Position numbers and translations under genes: made by a program
The notes under the pieces: generated by a model
Database searches by the model: none
What the model was told of the DNA's origin: nothing
What the model saw: only the letters and a program-made list of their open reading frames with translations
Part shown: piece by piece, positions 14,569 through 22,209 of the stretch
Position numbering within the stretch: the stretch's first letter is position 1
Layout: each line of letters opens with the position of its first letter
IMG/VR virus record: IMGVR_UViG_3300044294_000097
Coordinates: 1 to 42,800 of that record
Strand: one strand, 5' to 3'
DNA from: a virus
Length of the DNA: 42,800 nucleotides

Positions 14569-14759
14569 TGGACAAGGTCACTACACGCGCCCAGGCCCTG
14601 AAGGACGGGCAGCGGCACTACTACACCGGCAAGCCCTGCGTGGCGGGCCACCTGGGCAGGCGCGACACGGTCAGCGGCTACTGCTGCGTTTGCAACCTGC
14701 AGCGTCAGCGCGACGAGCGCGCCCGGGCCCGACAGAAACTGAACGGAGGCGGCCGGTAA
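14568..14759 (+). CDS. Small zinc-knuckle phage protein, 63 aa
   Basis: Contains YYTGKPCVAGHLGRRDTVSG followed by YCCVCN, a C..GH...R.T.SG.C..C pattern frequently seen in small phage proteins and at the N-terminus of some HNH proteins. It probably binds one zinc. It overlaps the upstream stop by one base (TGATG) and its stop overlaps the next start (TAATG). Exact role unknown. Confidence 0.75.
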   Translation: MDKVTTRAQALKDGQRHYYTGKPCVAGHLGRRDTVSGYCCVCNLQRQRDERARARQKLNGGGR

Positions 14760-15616
14760 TGGCGCGCGCACGAAACATCAAGCCCGGCTTCTTCAAGAAC
14801 GAGGATCTGGCCGAGTGCTCACCGTGGGCCCGGCTCTGCTTCGCTGGGCTGTGGGTGCTGGCCGATCGCGATGGGCGGCTGGAGGACAGGCCGAAGCGGA
14901 TCAAGGGGGAGTTGTTCCCCTTCGATGCGGTGGAAGTTGAGCCGCTGCTCGAGGAACTGGAGCGGTTCAAGTTCATCGCCCGGTACGACGCCGGCGACAT
15001 GCGAGCGATCCAGATCCTGGAGTTCAAGACACCGCATTACTCCGAGAAACCGAGCGTCATCAAGGCGCCCGATTTCCTGGAGCGATCTTCTGATGAAGCC
15101 GGTGACATTCCTGGAGCACTCCAAGAGAACTCCAGGAATGACCCCATCATGAAGAGGCTGTCACAACCTCCTGATTCTCTGAATCCTGATTCTCTGAATC
15201 CTGAAGAAGAGAGTGCGCGCGAGATCGCGCCCCCACCCCCCCCAGCTTCGAAGCGCAAGCGGCCGAAGGCTGCGGAGGTCACCCTGGCAGAGTGGCTGCA
15301 GGCGGTGCAACAGGCCGGCGAGAAGGCCATCCCGAACACCGACGCCGTGTTCGGCTATGCCCGCGACATCGGCCTGCCGGCCGAGTTCCTGCACTACGCC
15401 TGGTTCGAGTTCAAGGCCCGTTACACCGCCGACCCGGTCAAGGGCCAGCGGCAGAAGACGTACGCCGACTGGCGCGCCGTCTTCCGAAAGGCTGTCCGCG
15501 AGGGGTGGCTGAAGCTCTGGTACCTCGACGGGCAGCAGTACGCGCTGACGGCAGCCGGCCAGCAGGCCCAGCGCGCGGTTCAGGCGCAACAGCTGCGGGA
15601 AGGCGGTGAGCCATGA
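14759..15616 (+). CDS. Phage replication initiator / helicase loader (O/DnaT-like)
   Basis: 285 residues from ATG 14759, which overlaps the previous stop (TAATG). The N-terminal domain (KPGFFKNEDLAECSPWARLC, then GLWVLADRDGRLEDRPKRIK) is the winged-helix type found in phage replisome organisers. The middle (about 100-185) is Pro/Ser-rich and encodes the tandem PDSLN repeats. The C-terminal part (about 185-285), with the TYADWRAVFRKAVREGWLKL motif, resembles the DnaT/DnaC-binding region. It precedes a DnaB gene, so it probably recognises the origin, likely the repeats in its own gene, and loads the helicase. Confidence 0.8.
   Translation: MARARNIKPGFFKNEDLAECSPWARLCFAGLWVLADRDGRLEDRPKRIKGELFPFDAVEVEPLLEELERFKFIARYDAGDMRAIQILEFKTPHYSEKPSVIKAPDFLERSSDEAGDIPGALQENSRNDPIMKRLSQPPDSLNPDSLNPEEESAREIAPPPPPASKRKRPKAAEVTLAEWLQAVQQAGEKAIPNTDAVFGYARDIGLPAEFLHYAWFEFKARYTADPVKGQRQKTYADWRAVFRKAVREGWLKLWYLDGQQYALTAAGQQAQRAVQAQQLREGGEP
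15073..15204. repeat. Repeat cluster inside the replication gene, putative origin
   Basis: TTCCTGGAGC occurs at 15074-15083 and 15108-15117. ATTCCTGGAG at 15107-15116 is mirrored perfectly by CTCCAGGAAT at 15130-15139, with a 13-base loop. Then the 15-mer TCCTGATTCTCTGAA is repeated in tandem at 15169-15183 and 15184-15198, plus TCCTGA to 15204. The patch is visibly richer in AT than its surroundings. In lambdoid phages the origin lies inside the O gene as iterons beside an AT-rich stretch, which this matches. Confidence 0.55.
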
Positions 15617-16989
15617 GCGACCATCAAGACCCGCGCCCTGATGCCTCGGCGATGCCGTGGAGCTGCGAGGCCGAGCAGAGCGTGCTGGGCGGCCTGCTGA
15701 TCGACAACAGCGCCTACGACCGTGCCAGCGACCTGCTGCGCCGCGTCGACTTCTTCGACCCTCGCCACGGCGAAGTGTGGGACGCGATCACGCGGCTGCT
15801 GCTGGCCGCCAAACCGGCCGACGTCGTCACCGTGTTCGATGCGCTGCCCGAGTCGAAGCGCGAGGAGGTGGGAGGCATCGCCTACCTCGGCCAGCTGGCT
15901 GCCTGCGTGCCCAGCGCCAGCAACATCCGGCGCTACGCCGAGATCGTGCGCGAGCGCGCCATGCAGCGCGCGCTGATGCAGACCGCCGACGAGGCGCTGA
16001 CGATCGCACGCGGCGAGGGTGGCTTCGAAGACAAGGCCGATCGCATCGGCAGTCTGTTCGCGACCGTTCGCGAGACGGGTCAGCGTTCGAAGCCCCTGTT
16101 CGTCGGCGATCTGATGGCTCAGCGCGTCGACCACTACAACGCGCTGGCCGAGGGCGCCGTCACCCCCGGCATCAGCACCGGGCTGCCAGGCCTGGACGCT
16201 GCGCTTGGCGGAGGCATGTGGCCCGGCAAGGTGATCGTCATCGCTGCGCGCCCGGGTATTGGCAAGACCTCGCTGGCGCAGCAGATCCTGCTGCACGCTG
16301 CGGAGGCCGGGCACACCGGCCTGCTGCTTTCGCAGGAGATGGAGCGCATGGAGCTGGTCGACCGCGCTGTGGCGAACCTCGGTTCGATCGGCTACAGCCG
16401 CCTGCTCAACGGCAAGCTGTCGAACCCCGAGTGGCAGCGGTTGGGCCCGGCGGTCGACAAGCTCGCGGCGCTGCCGTTCGCCATCGACGATCAGGCCGCC
16501 TTGACGCTGCACGACATCCGCACCAAGGCCTTCGCGATCAAGGGGCTGCGACTGCTCGCCATCGACTACGTGCAGTTGTGCGCCGCGCCGAAGGGCGCCC
16601 CTCGCAATCTGACCCGCAATGACGTGCTGACCGAGATCAGCCGCGGCATCAAGGCCCTGGCCAAGGACCTGGGCCTGACGGTGCTGCTGCTGAGCCAGCT
16701 CAACCGCGACGTGGAGAAGCGCTCCAGCCCGGAGCCGACGCTCGCCGATCTGCGGGAAAGCGGGGCGATCGAGCAGGACGCGGACGTGATCGCGTTCCTG
16801 TGGCGCATGCGCGAGTACGAAGACCATCGGCTGATCGCGTGCTCTCTGCCGAAGAACCGGCAGAGCAAGCCGGGCGCCAAGTTGGGCTTGGACTTCGAGG
16901 GTCACTACCAGCGCTGGCGCGACAGCGCCGAGAAGGTCGGCAACAACGGCTCAGGCGCTGGCAACGCCCAGGACCTGGGCTTCAACTGA
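15613..16989 (+). CDS. dnaB: Replicative DNA helicase DnaB
   Basis: 458-residue hexameric helicase that unwinds phage DNA 5' to 3' at the fork. The N-terminal DnaB domain starts PWSCEAEQSVLGGLLID. The RecA-like motor has ARPGIGKTS (212-220, Walker A), LSQEMERMEL, LLAIDYVQL (Walker B, Asp318), LSQLNRDVEKR and the DLRESGAIEQDADV arginine-finger region. Length is that of a full DnaB. ATG overlaps the initiator's stop (ATGA), consistent with a loader-helicase pair. Confidence 0.95.
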   Translation: MSDHQDPRPDASAMPWSCEAEQSVLGGLLIDNSAYDRASDLLRRVDFFDPRHGEVWDAITRLLLAAKPADVVTVFDALPESKREEVGGIAYLGQLAACVPSASNIRRYAEIVRERAMQRALMQTADEALTIARGEGGFEDKADRIGSLFATVRETGQRSKPLFVGDLMAQRVDHYNALAEGAVTPGISTGLPGLDAALGGGMWPGKVIVIAARPGIGKTSLAQQILLHAAEAGHTGLLLSQEMERMELVDRAVANLGSIGYSRLLNGKLSNPEWQRLGPAVDKLAALPFAIDDQAALTLHDIRTKAFAIKGLRLLAIDYVQLCAAPKGAPRNLTRNDVLTEISRGIKALAKDLGLTVLLLSQLNRDVEKRSSPEPTLADLRESGAIEQDADVIAFLWRMREYEDHRLIACSLPKNRQSKPGAKLGLDFEGHYQRWRDSAEKVGNNGSGAGNAQDLGFN

Positions 16990-16999
16990 GGGCAGCAGC

Positions 17000-17491
17000 G
17001 TGATCGCATTGGGCATCGACATCGGCGTCACCGGCGCCATCAGCAGCGTGGACCACAACAGCCGCGCCATCATCCACGACCTGCCGACCGTGGCCATTCC
17101 GGGCGAGCGCTTCGTGCGCCGCCGCATTGACGCCATGGCGCTGATGGAGCTGGTGCGCAAGCTCGCGCCGGCGGGTGAGAGCGTGCTGGCGGTCATCGAG
17201 AACGTGCACCCATTCCCCGGCAGCCGCAACAGCCCGCAGGCCACCGGCTCACTGATGGACAGCCGAGCGCGCATCGAGACCGTGCTGGAGTTGGCCCGCA
17301 TCACTGTCCACGCGATCGAGCCGTTGGCCTGGAAGCGGCTCTACAACCTCGCAGGCAAAGAGAAGGCGGACAGCATCGTCACCGCGCGAACGCTCTACCC
17401 CAGCATGGCCGACGGGCTGCGCCTGGCCAAGCATCACAACCGGGCCGAGGCGCTGCTGCTGGCTCACTTCGGCCTGAGGAAGCTCGCATGA
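17000..17491 (+). CDS. RuvC-like Holliday junction resolvase
   Basis: 163-residue RNase H-fold nuclease expected to cut branched DNA. Key pieces are IALGIDIGVTGAIS (first catalytic Asp), VIENVHPFPG (Glu), GSLMDSRARIETVLEL, PLAWKRLYNLAGKEKADS and the C-terminal HHNRAEALLLAHFG, a typical D/H..AEA ending. It starts with GTG at 17000 behind GAGGG. It sits between the helicase and the late regulator, where lambdoid phages place nin-region resolvases, and probably resolves branches before packaging. Confidence 0.85.
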   Translation: MIALGIDIGVTGAISSVDHNSRAIIHDLPTVAIPGERFVRRRIDAMALMELVRKLAPAGESVLAVIENVHPFPGSRNSPQATGSLMDSRARIETVLELARITVHAIEPLAWKRLYNLAGKEKADSIVTARTLYPSMADGLRLAKHHNRAEALLLAHFGLRKLA

Positions 17492-17847
17492 AAGCGCCGT
17501 TCCTCGCAGACGTGCGACAGCTTGCGCGGACCGCGTCGCAGCGCGGCATGCTGAAGGCATTGACCTGCCTCGATCGGCGCCTCGCGTGCATCGAGCTGAT
17601 CGGCTGGCCTGCGCTGGAGCAGTCGCTCCGTGCGGAGCTGGAGGAGGCGATCAGCATCGCTCGTTCCAGGGGATTCCGCGTCCCAGTACCGGCACCTGAG
17701 CGGCCAAAGCACGAGCAGAGCTGGCGCAGTTTCCTCACCTGCGGCGTGTGCGGGCTGCGTGTGAACCGCCACGGATCGCGTCGAGTGATCCACGCCGGCG
17801 TGCGCAAGCACGTGTGCCCCAAGTGCGCCAAGGCGGTGAAGGCGTGA
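17488..17847 (+). CDS. Zinc-finger phage protein, 119 aa
   Basis: An N-terminal helical domain (KALTCLDRRLACIELIGWPA with LEQSLRAELEEAISIARSRG) is followed by a zinc ribbon: LTCGVCGLRVNRHG and KHVCPKCAKAVKA supply C..C and C..C. ATG overlaps the resolvase stop (ATGA), and the next gene starts by a GTGA overlap. Nin-region-like position; probably nucleic-acid binding. No named family. Confidence 0.7.
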   Translation: MKAPFLADVRQLARTASQRGMLKALTCLDRRLACIELIGWPALEQSLRAELEEAISIARSRGFRVPVPAPERPKHEQSWRSFLTCGVCGLRVNRHGSRRVIHAGVRKHVCPKCAKAVKA

Positions 17848-17996
17848 TCCTGGTGCTCCGTCCCCTCGGCCGTGGCAACTGGGCTCCATTGCGCATGGAG
17901 CTGGATGGCACGCGCGCCCAGCCTCTCCTCTTCCGTGTCGGCAGCGTCATCGAGCTGGCCGGCGCCAAGTTCCGCATCTGCGAGGTGCACCCCTGA
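17844..17996 (+). CDS. Hypothetical small protein, 50 aa
   Basis: GTG start at 17844 overlaps the upstream stop (GTGA) and its TGA overlaps the next ATG by one base (TGATG). The product VILVLRPLGRGNWAPLRMEL followed by DGTRAQPLLFRVGSVIELAG and KFRICEVHP looks like a compact beta-barrel (SH3-like) domain. Too short for confident family assignment. The overlaps strongly support translation. Confidence 0.6.
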   Translation: MILVLRPLGRGNWAPLRMELDGTRAQPLLFRVGSVIELAGAKFRICEVHP

Positions 17997-18421
17997 TGGC
18001 GAAGCCCAAGCAGCAGATCTACGCCGATCTGCCTCCCGACCTGTTCGACGCTGACGACGTGATGCAGCTCTACGGCCAGTGGGCCATGGACCGCGGTGAG
18101 AAGCGCCGCTGCGGCAGCGCCGAGGGCAACTACAGGGCCGGCGGCGAGGGGGCGCGCGAGGCCCGACGCGAGCCCGTCATCCGCAAGCTGAGCACCGAAG
18201 ATGCGCTGCGCTGCCAGCGGGCCCTCGCCTCAGTGGCTGACGCCGAGCGCGTGGTGCTGACGATCCTCTACGTCCCCCAGCGGCTGCCCGCAGAAGCCCA
18301 GCTGCGGCTGCTGCGCATCCCTCCACAGCTCAGCCGGGTGCGTCATCTGGCTGGCCTGCGCACCTTCTGGAACTGGTACCGGCTGCTGAGCGGCACTGTG
18401 CCGGCTGCTGTCACGCGTTGA
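17996..18421 (+). CDS. Putative late-gene antiterminator (Q-like), 141 aa
   Basis: The N-terminal part has LYGQWAMDRGEKRRCGSAEG NYR, reminiscent of the W..W......S..YR pattern of Q antiterminators. The C-terminal part (EDALRCQRALASVADAERVV, then LTILYVPQRLPAEAQLRLLR) looks like a sigma region 4-type helix-turn-helix. The strongest clue is position: its stop codon overlaps the -35 of a strong promoter that is followed by a terminator-like hairpin and then all late genes. Expected to modify RNA polymerase at that promoter. Sequence similarity alone is modest. Confidence 0.6.
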   Translation: MAKPKQQIYADLPPDLFDADDVMQLYGQWAMDRGEKRRCGSAEGNYRAGGEGAREARREPVIRKLSTEDALRCQRALASVADAERVVLTILYVPQRLPAEAQLRLLRIPPQLSRVRHLAGLRTFWNWYRLLSGTVPAAVTR

Positions 18422-18448
18422 CAGGGTGCCAAGCGCAAGGCCTACAAT
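18418..18448 (+). promoter_or_regulatory. Late promoter (pR'-like)
   Basis: A perfect TTGACA at 18418-18423 and TACAAT at 18443-18448 are separated by 19 bases, slightly long for sigma-70. The -35 overlaps the stop of the Q-like gene. The transcript should start near 18455 and run first into the hairpin at 18519-18549. The arrangement matches lambdoid late promoters, where Q loads during an early pause. Confidence 0.7.
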
Positions 18449-18569
18449 GCGGCCACCTCGCAAGGTGTGAGTGATCCCGGTGCCCGAAGGCAGACCGGGG
18501 GCCGCCCGGACGAGAACGAAGCCCGCCACGCAGCAATGCCGGCGGGCTTACTGCTTTCTGGAGACGCTG
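18449..18569 (+). ncRNA. Structured late leader with tR'-like hairpin
   Basis: The predicted leader contains AAGCCCGCC (18519-18527) and GGCGGGCTT (18541-18549), a perfect 9-bp stem with a 13-base loop, followed by a modest T/C tract. An earlier stem can form between CCCGGT near 18478 and ACCGGG near 18494. There is no gene between promoter and hairpin. I interpret it as the terminator-containing leader read through by the Q-like protein. It could also be a separate small RNA. Confidence 0.6.
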
Positions 18570-18881
18570 ATGGTCACGATGCTCAAGCCCACCCTGCGCA
18601 GCGCACCGACGCGCGTGCAACCGGCCGCGCTGACCGTCAGCGAAACGAAGCGCACCCGTGGCCGCGCCTGGATGACCCGGCGCTCACGCATCATGAGCCG
18701 CGACTGCGGGCTGTGCCAGCAGTGCAAGCGGGAAGGAAAGCTGCAGCTGGCCGAGCAGGTGGACCACATCCGCGAGCTGGCTGACGGCGGCACCGACGAC
18801 GACAACAACCTCGAGGCGCTGTGCGGCGACTGCCACAAGGTCAAGACAGCGCGCTCCCAGGCTGCACGCGCGGGTAGGTGA
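18570..18881 (+). CDS. HNH endonuclease, 103 aa, first late gene
   Basis: Starts MVTMLKPTLR at 18570 with TGGAG upstream; a longer frame would overlap the leader hairpin. The HNH core is RDCGLCQQCKREGKLQLAEQ followed by VDHIRELADGGTDDDNNLEA and LCGDCHKVKT, with D-H, N and H residues and two CxxC zinc knuckles. Small HNH proteins encoded next to the terminase are known packaging cofactors in HK97-type cos phages, nicking with the terminase. That role is a good candidate here. Confidence 0.85.
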   Translation: MVTMLKPTLRSAPTRVQPAALTVSETKRTRGRAWMTRRSRIMSRDCGLCQQCKREGKLQLAEQVDHIRELADGGTDDDNNLEALCGDCHKVKTARSQAARAGR

Positions 18882-18885
18882 GGGT

Positions 18886-19362
18886 ATGCCTGACCCTGGT
18901 GAACTGCGCTGGGCGCAAACCCTGCGCTGGCGTAGAACGAGTATCAAGCCGAGGTATTGCCCTTACTGTGGGTGCGCTTGGTCGGCATTGGTGAGATTGG
19001 GCAAGAGGCAATGCTGCCCTACTGAAGAGTGTGAGAGTCAGCACCGAAAGCTGATGAAGCGATTGGAGCGCAAGAGATACGGCGCCAGCCACATACAGCG
19101 CGCGAAGCTGGCTGGCGTTCAGTATGGTTACTTCAACATCCTTAGGGTATTTGAAAGAGATGGCTGGCGCTGCAAGCTCTGCGGCAAAGCGACTCCCAAA
19201 AGCCTCAGGGGGTCGATGCACGCATCAGCCCCTGAGCTTGATCACATCGTCCCTTTCGCTGTTGGTGGCCCTCATTTGATGCACAACTGTCAGTGCGCAT
19301 GCCGGGCTTGCAATATCGAAAAGGGATCAACTCCGCGCGGTCAAACGCTGCTGTTCGCTTGA
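18886..19362 (+). CDS. HNH endonuclease, 158 aa
   Basis: The N-terminus has a zinc ribbon (YCPYCGCAW then CCPTEECESQHRK). The C-terminal HNH reads VFERDGWRCKLCGKATPKSL, PELDHIVPFAVGGPH and NCQCACRACNIEKG. The DNA here is noticeably less GC-rich than its neighbours, a sign of separate acquisition. The HNH core is closely similar to that of the protein at 19521-20192, suggesting duplication or serial invasion. Start ATG 18886 has GTGAGGG upstream. Probably a mobile, homing-type nuclease. Confidence 0.85.
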   Translation: MPDPGELRWAQTLRWRRTSIKPRYCPYCGCAWSALVRLGKRQCCPTEECESQHRKLMKRLERKRYGASHIQRAKLAGVQYGYFNILRVFERDGWRCKLCGKATPKSLRGSMHASAPELDHIVPFAVGGPHLMHNCQCACRACNIEKGSTPRGQTLLFA

Positions 19363-19520
19363 GGGGGATACCCCCTTCAATCTCTGGCGATTCGATCGGC
19401 GGAAACCGCACCCGATCCCACGCGCGACAGAAATGTCGCGTTTGAATTTCGAAATCAAAACCTGAGGCCCCGAGCGCAGCACACGCAGCGCCGGGGCTTC
19501 GGCGTTTCTGGGGGTCTTTC
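19363..19520. other. Structured intergenic region between two HNH genes
   Basis: Contains three hairpins. AGGGGG-ATA-CCCCCT (19362-19376) lies right at the stop of the previous gene. CGCGACA-GAAA-TGTCGCG (19423-19440), with a GNRA tetraloop, is followed by TTTGAATTT. A longer stem between GGCCCCG near 19475 and CGGGGC near 19493 comes last. The first two could terminate transcription. Being the only structured gap just upstream of the terminase genes, it is also where a cos site might lie, but no cohesive-end sequence is recognisable. Confidence 0.4.
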
Positions 19521-20192
19521 GTGGATACAGCGTCGAAGGCGTGTGTGGACTGCCAAGCGCAGTTCGTGCCCGCGAAGGGTCGCGGACGCCCTCGAATCAG
19601 GTGCACTTCATGCAGCCCACTGCAGTTGGGCTTGTCGGTGGGCCGCTCCGTGGCCAAGCCGTTCAACGGCACCTGTCTGGAGTGCCGCCATTCGTTCGAC
19701 ACGTCGGGAGCCTATGACCAGCGTTTCTGCTCAGATGCCTGCCGCAACAAGGCGTCGAACCGGCGGCAGATGGAACGCAACCGCTCGTCAAAGGCGGAGT
19801 TGCCGCCGCGGCGTTGCACCGGATGCGATGCCTTCTTCGCGCCCACCTACGGTGACAAGCGCAGGGACTACTGCTCGCGAACCTGCCAGCTGGCAGCGAT
19901 CTACCGGCTGAAGTCCGGTCACACGCACGAGCGGCGCGCGCGCAAGTTCGGGTGCTTCATCGAGAAGGTGGACAAGTACCGCGTGTTTGAGCGCGATGGT
20001 TGGCGCTGCCGCATCTGCGGCGTTGAGACACCGCGGCATCTGAGCGGGACAAAGGACGACCGCGCGCCGCAACTGGATCACAAGGTGCCGCTCAGCAAGC
20101 GCGGCCCCCACAGCTACGCAAACACGCAATGCGCGTGCCGTCGCTGCAACCGTATCAAGGGCGACAAGCTGCCCAGTGAGTTGAGGATCTGA
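19521..20192 (+). CDS. Multi-zinc-finger HNH endonuclease, 223 aa
   Basis: Three zinc-knuckle modules come first: ACVDCQAQF..CTSC, GTCLECRHSFD..FCSDACR and RRCTGCDAFF..YCSRTCQ. A C-terminal HNH follows: VFERDGWRCRICGVETPRHL, PQLDHKVPLSKRGPHSYANT and QCACRRCNRIKGD. GTG start at 19521, with GGGGGT upstream. Its HNH region is nearly the same as in the protein at 18886-19362. Its TGA overlaps the terminase small-subunit ATG (TGATG), so it is translationally tied to the packaging genes. Confidence 0.85.
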   Translation: MDTASKACVDCQAQFVPAKGRGRPRIRCTSCSPLQLGLSVGRSVAKPFNGTCLECRHSFDTSGAYDQRFCSDACRNKASNRRQMERNRSSKAELPPRRCTGCDAFFAPTYGDKRRDYCSRTCQLAAIYRLKSGHTHERRARKFGCFIEKVDKYRVFERDGWRCRICGVETPRHLSGTKDDRAPQLDHKVPLSKRGPHSYANTQCACRRCNRIKGDKLPSELRI

Positions 20193-20533
20193 TGGCAAGA
20201 GGAGGAGCCCGTCCGGGCGCCGGGCGCCCACGGAAGGACGGCATCAAGCCAGCGACGTCGGCAACCCCGCCGGCCGTCGCCGCCATGCCCGAGCTGAGCG
20301 ACCAGACCCCGCTCGACTACCTGCTGTCGGTGATGCGCAATCCGCGCATTGACACCAAGCTGCGCATCCAGTCGGCATCCATCGCGGCGCCCTACATGCA
20401 CGGCAAGGTGACGGAGCCCGGAAAGCGCGAAGGCCGCCGCCAGGCCGCTGCCAAGCTCGGCGAGGCGCCCGGCAGCCGGTTTGCCGCGTCGGCACCGCCC
20501 AAGCTCGTCGCGGCCGGGGGCAAGAAGGTATGA
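20192..20533 (+). CDS. terS: Terminase small subunit
   Basis: 113 residues beginning MARGGARPGAGRPRKDGIKP, the Gly/Arg-rich start common in small terminase subunits. Then TPLDYLLSVMRNPRIDTKLR with IQSASIAAPYMHGKV is the helical oligomerisation region seen in this group. It recognises phage DNA and hands it to the large subunit, whose ATG overlaps the end of this gene (ATGA at 20530). Identity rests on the N-terminal pattern and position. Confidence 0.85.
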   Translation: MARGGARPGAGRPRKDGIKPATSATPPAVAAMPELSDQTPLDYLLSVMRNPRIDTKLRIQSASIAAPYMHGKVTEPGKREGRRQAAAKLGEAPGSRFAASAPPKLVAAGGKKV

Positions 20534-22209
20534 CGCCGACCTGGTCGACGGCCTGCCCGGACTGGGCCCAGCGGCTCAAGGCCGGCCAGTCGATCATCCC
20601 GGCGCCGATCTACCCCGAGCAGGCAGAGCAGGCCCTGGCCATCTTCAAGCAGCTGCGGGTGGTCGACCTGCCGGGACGGCCCACCTTTGGCGAGTGTTGC
20701 GACTCGTGGGTGTTCGACTTCGTCGCCGCCATCTTCGGCGCCTACGACGCCGAGACCGGCCAGCAGCTGATCCGCGAGTTCTACCTGCTGATCAGCAAGA
20801 AGAACACGAAGTCCACGATCGCCGCCGGTGTCATGCTGACGGCGCTGATCTTGTGCTGGCGCGAGGACGAGGAGCACCTCATCCTGGCCCCGACGAAGGA
20901 GGTCGCTGACAACAGCTTCAAGCCAGCTGCGGGGATGATCCGCGCCGACGACGAGTTGTCCACGCTGCTGAGCATCCAGCCCAACCAGCGTATCATCACG
21001 CACAACGTCAGCAAGGCCAGCCTCAAGGTGGTCGCTGCCGACACGGACACGGTCTCCGGCAAAAAGTCGGGCCGCGTGCTGGTCGACGAGCACTGGATCT
21101 TCGGCAAGAAGGCCAACGCCGATGCCATGTTCATCGAGGCGCTGGGCGGCCAGGTCTCCCGGCCTGAGGGCTGGGTGATCTACCTGACCACGCAGTCCGA
21201 CGAGCCGCCCTCCGGCGTATTCAAGGACAAGCTGGATTACTACCGCGATGTGCGGGACGGCAAGATCGTTGACCCGCGCTCGCTCGGCATCCTTTACGAG
21301 TTCCCGCAGGACATCGTCGACGACAAGGGCTACCTGGACCCGGCAAACTTCCACATCACCAACCCGAACCTCGGCAAGTCAGTGTCTGCTGACTGGATCG
21401 AGGACCAAATCCGCAAGCTGCGGCACAAGACGGACGGCACCTTCCAGCAATTCGTCGCCAAGCACCTGAACGTCGAGATCGGCTTAAACCTTCGGGCCGA
21501 TCGCTGGGCCGGCGCCGACTTCTGGCTGCAGGCCCCGGCCAGTCCTGTGACCATCGAGCAGCTGATCGCGCGTTGCGACATCATCACCGTGGGCATCGAC
21601 GGTGGCGGTTTGGACGACATGCTGGGCCTGTGGGTGCTGGGCCGGGCACGCCTCGGCGGTGACTGGCTGAGCTGGGCCCATGCCTGGATCCACCCGATCG
21701 CCCTGGAGCGCCGCAAGTCCGAGGCCTCGCGGTACCAGGACTTCGCCGCAGCCGGCGACCTGACCATCGTCGAGAACATCGGCGACGACGTGGAGCAGGT
21801 GGCCGAAGTTGTCGAGCAAGTCCACGCCGCTGGCTGCCTGCCGGAGAAGGGCATCGGTGTCGACCCCGTCGGCATCGGCGCCATCGTGGATGCCCTGGAA
21901 GCACGGGGCATTGATCAGGAGACCTACATCGTCGGCGTGTCGCAGGGCTGGAAGCTCAGCGGCGCGATCAAGACCACGGAGCGGCGCCTGGCCGAGGGCA
22001 CGCTCCACCACAGCCACGCACCGCTGCTGACCTGGTGCGTGGCCAACTGCCGCGTCGAGCCCAAGGGCAACGCGGTGACCATCACCAAGCAGGCCGCAGG
22101 CTTCGCCAAGATCGATCCGATCATGGCGCTGTTCAACGCGGTCACCCTGATGTCGATCGTGCCTGAGCCCGACGTCATCTATGCCGACTACGAGCTCGTC
22201 ACCGCATGA
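20530..22209 (+). CDS. terL: Terminase large subunit
   Basis: 559-residue packaging motor and nuclease of the HK97-like Terminase_1 type. The ATPase has SKKNTKST (89-96), a deviant Walker A as usual in this family, and GRVLVDEHW (181-189), Walker B with catalytic Glu. The C-terminal RNase H-like nuclease has GIDGGGLDD (355-363), GVDPVGIG and the terminal KIDPIMALFNAV with Asp. It drives DNA through the portal and cuts genome ends. Length is standard. Confidence 0.95.
   Translation: MTPTWSTACPDWAQRLKAGQSIIPAPIYPEQAEQALAIFKQLRVVDLPGRPTFGECCDSWVFDFVAAIFGAYDAETGQQLIREFYLLISKKNTKSTIAAGVMLTALILCWREDEEHLILAPTKEVADNSFKPAAGMIRADDELSTLLSIQPNQRIITHNVSKASLKVVAADTDTVSGKKSGRVLVDEHWIFGKKANADAMFIEALGGQVSRPEGWVIYLTTQSDEPPSGVFKDKLDYYRDVRDGKIVDPRSLGILYEFPQDIVDDKGYLDPANFHITNPNLGKSVSADWIEDQIRKLRHKTDGTFQQFVAKHLNVEIGLNLRADRWAGADFWLQAPASPVTIEQLIARCDIITVGIDGGGLDDMLGLWVLGRARLGGDWLSWAHAWIHPIALERRKSEASRYQDFAAAGDLTIVENIGDDVEQVAEVVEQVHAAGCLPEKGIGVDPVGIGAIVDALEARGIDQETYIVGVSQGWKLSGAIKTTERRLAEGTLHHSHAPLLTWCVANCRVEPKGNAVTITKQAAGFAKIDPIMALFNAVTLMSIVPEPDVIYADYELVTA

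Noticed and set aside
18449-18569. Leader considered as a riboswitch or tmRNA fragment
   Set aside because: No conserved riboswitch core or tRNA-like end is recognisable; the promoter-hairpin-late gene order is better explained as a Q-controlled leader.
19363-19520. Gap considered as a definite cos site
   Set aside because: No known cohesive-end sequence, binding-site array or IHF-type signature can be shown from sequence alone, so it is left as a possibility only.
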